Below, piece by piece: positions 59,276 to 64,000 of a stretch of DNA of 64,000 nucleotides. The stretch is from Oleidesulfovibrio alaskensis DSM 16109 (lineage in GTDB: Bacteria; Desulfobacterota; Desulfovibrionia; Desulfovibrionales; Desulfovibrionaceae). A program made the translations under genes and the position numbers. Location: the NCBI RefSeq assembly GCF_000482745.1, contig NZ_AXWQ01000014.1, positions 62,001 through 126,000 on the forward strand. Direction: 5' to 3'. The notes beneath the pieces are model-generated. The model was not told the origin of the DNA, ran no database searches, and saw nothing but the letters and a program-made list of their open reading frames with translations. The number at the start of each line of letters is the position of its first letter. Within the stretch, counting starts at the first letter, position 1.

Positions 59276-59307
59276 CGCCCGCATTGTCCGGGGAGGGCAT
59301 GCGGGCG
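59276..59307 (+). other. Intercistronic hairpin thioredoxin-reductase
   Basis: CGCCCGCAT / ATGCGGGCG perfect 9-bp stem with a 14-nt loop. Confidence 0.6.
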
Positions 59308-59326
59308 CTCAAAAGAGATACGCATC

Positions 59327-60244
59327 ATGAAAGAATCCAGACAGGTCGATATAGTCATTCTGGGGGGCGGACCTGCGGGCATGACCGCCGCCATTTATGC
59401 TGCCAGAGCAAGCCTGAATGTGGCCCTGCTTGAAGAAAGCGTCACGGGCGGGCTGGTCAATTCCACATATACTGTCGAAAATTTTCCGTCGTATCCGGCC
59501 ATACACGGTATGGAACTGATGCAGAAAATGCGTGACCACGTGGACAGCCTGGGCGTGACAGTGGAGGAAGTGTGCGAAATAGAATCTGTTTCGCTTGCCG
59601 GTCAGGTGAAAACCGTGGAAACGGATGAGGCGGTGTTTCAGGCACGGGCTGTCATTCTGGCCACCGGACGTAAGCCCGTGCCGCTTGATGTGCCCACCGG
59701 CTGTGAACAGGTGCACCACTGCGCCATATGCGACGGCGCCGCTTACAAAGGCCGCCGCGTGCTGGTGGTGGGCGGCGGCAACAGTGCTTTTGACGAAAGC
59801 CTGTACATGCTGGGCATAGGTGTGGAGCACATAACGCTTGTGGAAAAAATGGACCGTTTTTTTGCCGCGCAGTCCACGCAGGACACCCTGCTGGAAACAG
59901 GCAGGGTGGATGCCCGTACGCAGACCGTGGTGCATGACCTGATAGTGGAGAATGACTCGTTGAAGGCCGCCGTGCTGGAGCACACCGGAAGCGGCGTGCG
60001 CGAGACGGTACCCGTGGACGGCGTGTTCGTGTTTCTGGGACAGAGCCCCAATAACGATCTGTTCAGAGACGTGGTGACCCTGAGCCGCGGCGGCTATGTA
60101 GTGGTGGACGAACATATGGCCACCAGCGTGCCCGGCGTGTTCAGCGCGGGTGATATAAACGAAAAGCACTACCGGCAGATAACCACGGCCATGGCGGACG
60201 GCACCGTTGCGGCGCTGGCGGCCGAACGCTACATCAGATCGTAA
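59327..60244 (+). CDS. Thioredoxin reductase, atypical nucleotide site
   Basis: A 305-aa FAD disulfide reductase. FAD motif 'GGGPAGMTAA' (13-22), redox pair C132-A-I-C135, second dinucleotide motif 'VVGGGNSAFDE' (147-157) and the C-terminal FAD motif 'GVFSAGDI'. Where NADPH-dependent enzymes have a His-Arg-Arg that grips the 2'-phosphate, this protein has 'VEKMDR' (172-177), so NADH or another donor may be used. Sits between the CPHC thioredoxin and the permease (12-bp gap). Confidence 0.93.
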   Translation: MKESRQVDIVILGGGPAGMTAAIYAARASLNVALLEESVTGGLVNSTYTVENFPSYPAIHGMELMQKMRDHVDSLGVTVEEVCEIESVSLAGQVKTVETDEAVFQARAVILATGRKPVPLDVPTGCEQVHHCAICDGAAYKGRRVLVVGGGNSAFDESLYMLGIGVEHITLVEKMDRFFAAQSTQDTLLETGRVDARTQTVVHDLIVENDSLKAAVLEHTGSGVRETVPVDGVFVFLGQSPNNDLFRDVVTLSRGGYVVVDEHMATSVPGVFSAGDINEKHYRQITTAMADGTVAALAAERYIRS

Positions 60245-60256
60245 CGGAGCCTGCTC

Positions 60257-61642
60257 ATGTTCATATCAAACAAATCTCTGCGTAACTGGCTGCTGGTGGC
60301 GGGCATTGCCGGTGCCGGCGCTTTTGCGCTGCATAATCCCGAAAACCCCCGTCTCACCCTGTACTGGTTCGAGACCATTTTCGCCATTGCCGCATTCGCC
60401 TTTGAGCTGATGCCCATGTTTGCCACGGCCGTACTGCTGATGACAGCCTATGTGGTGACGGGGATCAGCTCACCCGACCTCGCCTTTGTGGGCTGGACAA
60501 CTCCCATTCCCTGGGTGTGCATGTGCGGCATGCTCATCGGTGTGCTGATGGAGCGGACCCGCCTTTCAAACCGCATAGCTCTGCTGGCCATCACGCGCAT
60601 CGGCACCACGCCCGTGCGGCTGTACATAGCCATGATCATTGCGGGGTATGTCATCGGAGCCATTATTCCCGATGTCATCACAGTCACCATTCTGTTCATG
60701 ACCATAGCCTCGGGCATGTGCGCCAGCATGAAGCTTGAAAAAGGCTCCGTTGCGTCCACCACGCTTATCATGGCTGCTTTTTTCGGCGCCACTGTGCCTG
60801 CCACCAACTATCTGCCCAACAACGTGGGCATAGTGGGGCTGCTTATGGTCAAGGAAATGGGCGTGCCCATCGAATGGCTGGGATTTTTTGTGGAAAACGT
60901 GGCGTTTTCGCTGCTGGTGGCCGCAGCCTGCGTGGGGATACTGCATGTTTTCGGCTCGCGCGAACTGGGGCGCTACATGCAGCAGTGCCTCAGCCATGCG
61001 CATGACGAACTGCACAAGATGGGCCGTATGAGCCGTGAAGAAAGCAAAACCCTGTTGCTTACCGCGCTGGCGCTGGCCGCTTTTGCCACAGAACGCCTGC
61101 ACGGTGTGCCCGGCTACTACGCTTTTGTGGGGGTGGTGCTGCTGGGATTCACGCCGCTTTTCAGCCTGCTGAAAAAAGAAGATGTCGAAAAAGTCCAGTT
61201 TTCCATCCTGTTCTTTATCGTGGGCTGCATGGCCATCGGTATTGTGGCGGGCAGTCTGGGCATACCGGCACTTATGGCGGCAGAAATCGTGCCGTATCTC
61301 AAAACTGTGGACAGTCTTTCCGCCACATCGCTGCTGGCCTATCTTACCGGTATTCTGGCTAACTTTGCGCTTACTCCCGTGGCAGCGGCCACCTCGCTCA
61401 GTATTCCTCTGGCCGAGATAGCCACCAGCCTCGGGCTGGAAATCAAGCCGCTGCTGTACAGCTTCTTCTACGGCCTTGATCAGTTTCTGTTCCCTTACGA
61501 ACTGGCCGCCGCGCTTATAATGTTTGCCACAGGCTATGTGCGCATGCGCTATCTGGTGGCCATCATGGCGGTGCGCATGATCTGCGCAGCCGCCGCCGTG
61601 TGGGTGGTGGGCGCCACCTACTGGCAGTGGATATCCTTCTGA
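60257..61642 (+). CDS. Anion permease, SLC13/ArsB-like superfamily
   Basis: 461 aa with about eleven membrane helices. 'VPATNYLPNNVGIVGLLMV' and 'ALTPVAAATSLSIPLAEIATSLG' form two re-entrant-like Ser/Thr/Asn-Pro segments in equivalent halves, the pattern of the ion-transporter superfamily (DASS/CitT/ArsB). Likely imports or exchanges a small anion, perhaps the substrate or product of the upstream hydrolase (inference). Last gene of the apparent hydrolase - thioredoxin - reductase - permease unit; a hairpin follows. Confidence 0.85.
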   Translation: MFISNKSLRNWLLVAGIAGAGAFALHNPENPRLTLYWFETIFAIAAFAFELMPMFATAVLLMTAYVVTGISSPDLAFVGWTTPIPWVCMCGMLIGVLMERTRLSNRIALLAITRIGTTPVRLYIAMIIAGYVIGAIIPDVITVTILFMTIASGMCASMKLEKGSVASTTLIMAAFFGATVPATNYLPNNVGIVGLLMVKEMGVPIEWLGFFVENVAFSLLVAAACVGILHVFGSRELGRYMQQCLSHAHDELHKMGRMSREESKTLLLTALALAAFATERLHGVPGYYAFVGVVLLGFTPLFSLLKKEDVEKVQFSILFFIVGCMAIGIVAGSLGIPALMAAEIVPYLKTVDSLSATSLLAYLTGILANFALTPVAAATSLSIPLAEIATSLGLEIKPLLYSFFYGLDQFLFPYELAAALIMFATGYVRMRYLVAIMAVRMICAAAAVWVVGATYWQWISF

Positions 61643-61654
61643 CCGGTCACGGAC

Positions 61655-61683
61655 ACATGCGGCGGTATCATGCCGCCGCATGT
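61655..61683 (+). terminator. Hairpin at the end of the hydrolase-permease unit
   Basis: ACATGCGGCGG / CCGCCGCATGT perfect 11-bp stem with a 7-nt loop. No T-run follows; termination is probable from position only. Confidence 0.5.
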
Positions 61684-61817
61684 GCCGTCCTGCCGGTAGG
61701 TTTCATACATTTTTCATAACATTCCGCAGGGCGGCACGGAACAGCAGCGCGGCTTTTCCGCCGGTCTTCACCCGTGTCCGCAGTGGTTCATTCAACAGGA
61801 TATCAGGAACCTTCATC

Positions 61818-62771
61818 ATGTCTTATAGAATGATTCTTGCGGCGCTGGCCGTGGTTCATATCGTCTGGGGCGGCGGATTCATCGTGCTCAAGGTGGTGCA
61901 GGAGCATCTGGCGCTGGAGCATATCCTGCTGGGCAGGGTTATACTGGCGTCGCTGCTGTACCTGCTGCTGTGGAAGCGGATTCCTTCTCCGTGCTACCGC
62001 AAGGGGGACTGGAAGGTGCTGCTTCTGCTTGCGCTTTGCGAACCGTTTCTGCTGTTCACGTTCGAGACTCTGGGGCTGCGTTACACATCGGCCTCGCAGG
62101 GAGGCATGATTGTCGCCTGTGTGCCTCTTACCGTGGCGCTGGGGGCCTTTGCTGTGTACCGTGAAAAAATCGGGCGGCGGTGTCTGGCGGGCATAGTGTG
62201 CGCGGTATGCGGGGTGGTCGTGGTATCTGCTCTGGCAACGGCGGGCGATCAGGCACCCGCACCGCTGCTGGGCAACTTATTTATTTTCTGCGCCGTGCTG
62301 GCGTCAACCTGTTATGCCCTCAGCGTCAAGCATCTGTGCGCACGCTATCATTATATGTACCTTGCCGGAGTACAGGTTTTCGGCGCCACGGTGCTGTTTG
62401 TGCCCGGGGCGCTCATGCAGCCGCTGCCGCCTGCACATGTGCTGTTCAGTCCTCAGGTTGCGGGGTCGCTTCTGTATCTGGGGCTGGGCATCACGTTTCT
62501 TGTCTATTTTGTCATCAACTACGCGCTTACACGCATAAAAGCCGCGGTGGTCATTCAGTTCGCCAACCTTATTCCGGTATCCACGCTGGTGTTCGCCTAT
62601 ATTTTTCTGGGCGAGCGGCTTTCGTCCGCCCAGTATGCGGGGGTGGGGCTGGTGCTGGCGGGGGTGCTGCTGGCGGGGGCGTCGGGATCGGGCGAGCTGA
62701 ACACCGGAAAAAAGGAAGGAGAGGCACATGCGCAGAAGGCATGTGCCGCGGAAGGTGCCGCCGGAGACTGA
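61818..62771 (+). CDS. EamA/DMT-family permease
   Basis: 317 aa with ten membrane helices in two EamA repeats ('VVHIVWGGGFIVLKVV' opening the first and 'VSTLVFAYIFLGERLSSAQYAGVGLVLAGVLL' closing the second). The last 25 residues are charged and cytoplasmic. AGGAA at 61804-61808 supports the ATG at 61818. Substrate unknown. Less than 30% of its sequence obviously matches the other EamA gene by eye, so they are not recent duplicates. Confidence 0.9.
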   Translation: MSYRMILAALAVVHIVWGGGFIVLKVVQEHLALEHILLGRVILASLLYLLLWKRIPSPCYRKGDWKVLLLLALCEPFLLFTFETLGLRYTSASQGGMIVACVPLTVALGAFAVYREKIGRRCLAGIVCAVCGVVVVSALATAGDQAPAPLLGNLFIFCAVLASTCYALSVKHLCARYHYMYLAGVQVFGATVLFVPGALMQPLPPAHVLFSPQVAGSLLYLGLGITFLVYFVINYALTRIKAAVVIQFANLIPVSTLVFAYIFLGERLSSAQYAGVGLVLAGVLLAGASGSGELNTGKKEGEAHAQKACAAEGAAGD

Positions 62772-63415
62772 GCACAGTGCGGCAGCAGCTGCGGCGAGTA
62801 TTGACCTGCGGCGCCGGGGGTTGTACGTGCTTTTTCTGATGGTCCGGTATATGTCTGTCCGTGCGGTTCTGACCGGCATGCCCGCAGGAACCGTATGGGG
62901 GGAAAAACTTGCTTGCTCCGCAGGCGGGATATGGCGTATGCGTGAATCCTGTAGTTTATTTCAGTATCTGCCCGGGGCCGGCGGTTGCGGAGTCCGGGCG
63001 GCAAGCCCCCGCACTCTGTTGCCGGTGGGCGGAAAAGCAGGAGAAGGCAAGGTGTTGTCCGCTGCATGGACAGGTTCGGCGCCGGTGGAATTGCTGTCCT
63101 TTGCTCCGGCATATGGTACGGTACGCATCATGTCAGCCATGCATCATCGCCGCGGACGCAGCGGTGCGCTCCGCGTTCTGTCCGCCCGGCGTTTTTTCCG
63201 GGCAGTATGTACACACAGGGCTGTACACCGCATGGGGCATGTGCTCCGCGCCTGTTTTGCGCCGGATACGTTTTTTTCTTTGTTCCGCGCCGGTAGCGGC
63301 TCTGCCGAAGTCCGGCACGGCATTGTTCCGGCATATATATCTGCGTTTCACGGTCCGGCACCGCACACCGGTGCCGGCGTTTTCGTTCATATAAATGGAT
63401 AGTCCAGGGAATATT
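62772..63415. other. 644-bp region without a convincing gene
   Basis: A plus-strand frame spans 62728-63402 but overlaps the EamA end, is Arg/Gly/Ala-rich and has no motif or ribosome site. A TATAAA at 63390-63395 lies close to the HdrC-like start and could be its -10, without a matching -35. Confidence 0.5.
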
Positions 63416-64000
63416 ATGGAAGTGATATCCTTACAGTCCCGGGATGCCGCGTTTGCCGCAGAGGTCGCCCGCCGCAGCGGGCAGAATCTGGCCACATGTT
63501 ACCAGTGCGGTAACTGTACGGCCGGATGTCCGTATACCTTTGTGTACGACATTCCTGTCAGCAGGATCATGCGTCTGGTGCAAATGGGCAGAAGAGACGA
63601 AGTGTTGCGGTGCCGTTCGCTGTGGCTGTGCGCCAGCTGTCAGTCGTGCACCACACGTTGTCCCAATAACATTGATGTGGCCCGCGTGGTCGACGTGCTG
63701 CGCCATATGGCGCGAGAAGCAGGATACGCCACCGAAGGCGCTGTCAAAAGCTTCGGCGATGCTTTTCTGGCATCGGTGGAGCGGCATGGCCGTGTCTACG
63801 AAATGGGTATGCTGGTCAACTATGTGCTGAAGACCGGCCGTTTCTGGACCGATTATGATCTTGCTCCCACGGTGCTGCCCAAGGGCAAGATCGGGTTCCG
63901 GCCGCATACCATTCAGGGTGCCGGTCATGTGGCGGCCATATTCCGCCGTTTCCGCGAGCGGCAGCAGGAAGACCGGCAGGCTGTTTCCGCCGCCGGCCCT
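63416..64000 (+). CDS. HdrC-like iron-sulfur protein (partial, runs off the window)
   Basis: 195 codons are visible. Two [4Fe-4S] motifs: C28-X2-C31-X2-C34-X3-C38-P and C72-X2-C75-X2-C78-X3-C82-P, with the spacing and surrounding sequence ('LATCYQCGNCTAGCP', 'LWLCASCQSCTTRCP') of heterodisulfide reductase subunit C. HdrC passes electrons between HdrB and a flavin subunit; in sulfate reducers related genes belong to Hdr-Flx, Qmo or similar complexes. Partner genes probably lie to the right. AGGGA precedes the ATG. Confidence 0.92.
   Translation, partial: MEVISLQSRDAAFAAEVARRSGQNLATCYQCGNCTAGCPYTFVYDIPVSRIMRLVQMGRRDEVLRCRSLWLCASCQSCTTRCPNNIDVARVVDVLRHMAREAGYATEGAVKSFGDAFLASVERHGRVYEMGMLVNYVLKTGRFWTDYDLAPTVLPKGKIGFRPHTIQGAGHVAAIFRRFRERQQEDRQAVSAAGP

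Noticed and set aside
62728..63402. 224-codon plus-strand frame after the EamA gene
   Set aside because: It overlaps the EamA 3' end, has no ribosome-binding site and a low-complexity basic product.
1..64000. tRNA, rRNA, tmRNA or RNase P genes
   Set aside because: Reading for T-loop GGTTCRA consensus, CCA ends and RNase P core sequence gave no credible candidate; a covariance-model scan would be decisive.

Overview
The window looks like chromosome from a sulfate-reducing deltaproteobacterium of the Desulfovibrio group, close in gene content to Oleidesulfovibrio/Desulfovibrio. That assignment is inferred from gene content: an HdrC-like iron-sulfur protein at the right edge, a NikR-type GTGTTA/GTAACAC operator ahead of a nikKMLQO nickel transporter, a HydG relative, an ErcA-like alcohol dehydrogenase beside a PAS histidine kinase, many c-di-GMP proteins, and moderately high GC. 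I saw no rRNA, tRNA, CRISPR array or insertion sequence.

Left part (1-9.9 kb): a small conserved protein, an EamA permease, htpG, and a divergent pair made of a HydG-like protein that has lost its radical-SAM cysteines and a TSCPD-domain protein. Then come a small membrane protein, a glycine-zipper lipoprotein, an HD-GYP protein and a large lipoprotein of unknown function. From 9.97 to 13.3 kb there is a phage-like module. A minus-strand set (two zinc-finger proteins, an SSB-like protein, an M15 peptidase and a helix-turn-helix protein) faces an S24-type repressor across a compact switch region, and the repressor message appears to be leaderless.

Middle (14-34 kb): a periplasmic solute-binding protein, the ErcA-type Fe-alcohol dehydrogenase with its histidine kinase, a 4-PAS diguanylate cyclase, a TPR lipoprotein, a DJ-1/PfpI protein, an iron-sulfur flavoprotein-like FMN reductase, an NMT1-PAS-GGDEF fusion, the helicase HrpB, a META-domain lipoprotein, malate synthase G, a glycine-rich RRM protein with a hairpin leader, and an L-Ala-D/L-Glu type epimerase.

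Transport and metabolism (34-51 kb): dhaKLM, in which DhaM carries EIIA, HPr and a complete enzyme I in one chain. Next are a five-gene dipeptide ABC transporter (dppABCDF order on the minus strand) preceded by an M20 peptidase, a Ca2+/Na+ antiporter, and the nickel ECF transporter nikKMLQO under a NikR site.

Right part (51-64 kb): a solute-binding protein; a minus-strand cheR / HDOD / cheX / ferredoxin-nitroreductase cluster; and a Crp/Fnr regulator. Then comes an operon-like run of an alkaline-phosphatase-superfamily hydrolase (Thr where sulfatases have Cys), a thioredoxin, an atypical thioredoxin reductase and an anion permease, with a perfect TGTGA-N6-TCACA box upstream. An EamA permease follows, and finally an HdrC-like protein cut by the window end.
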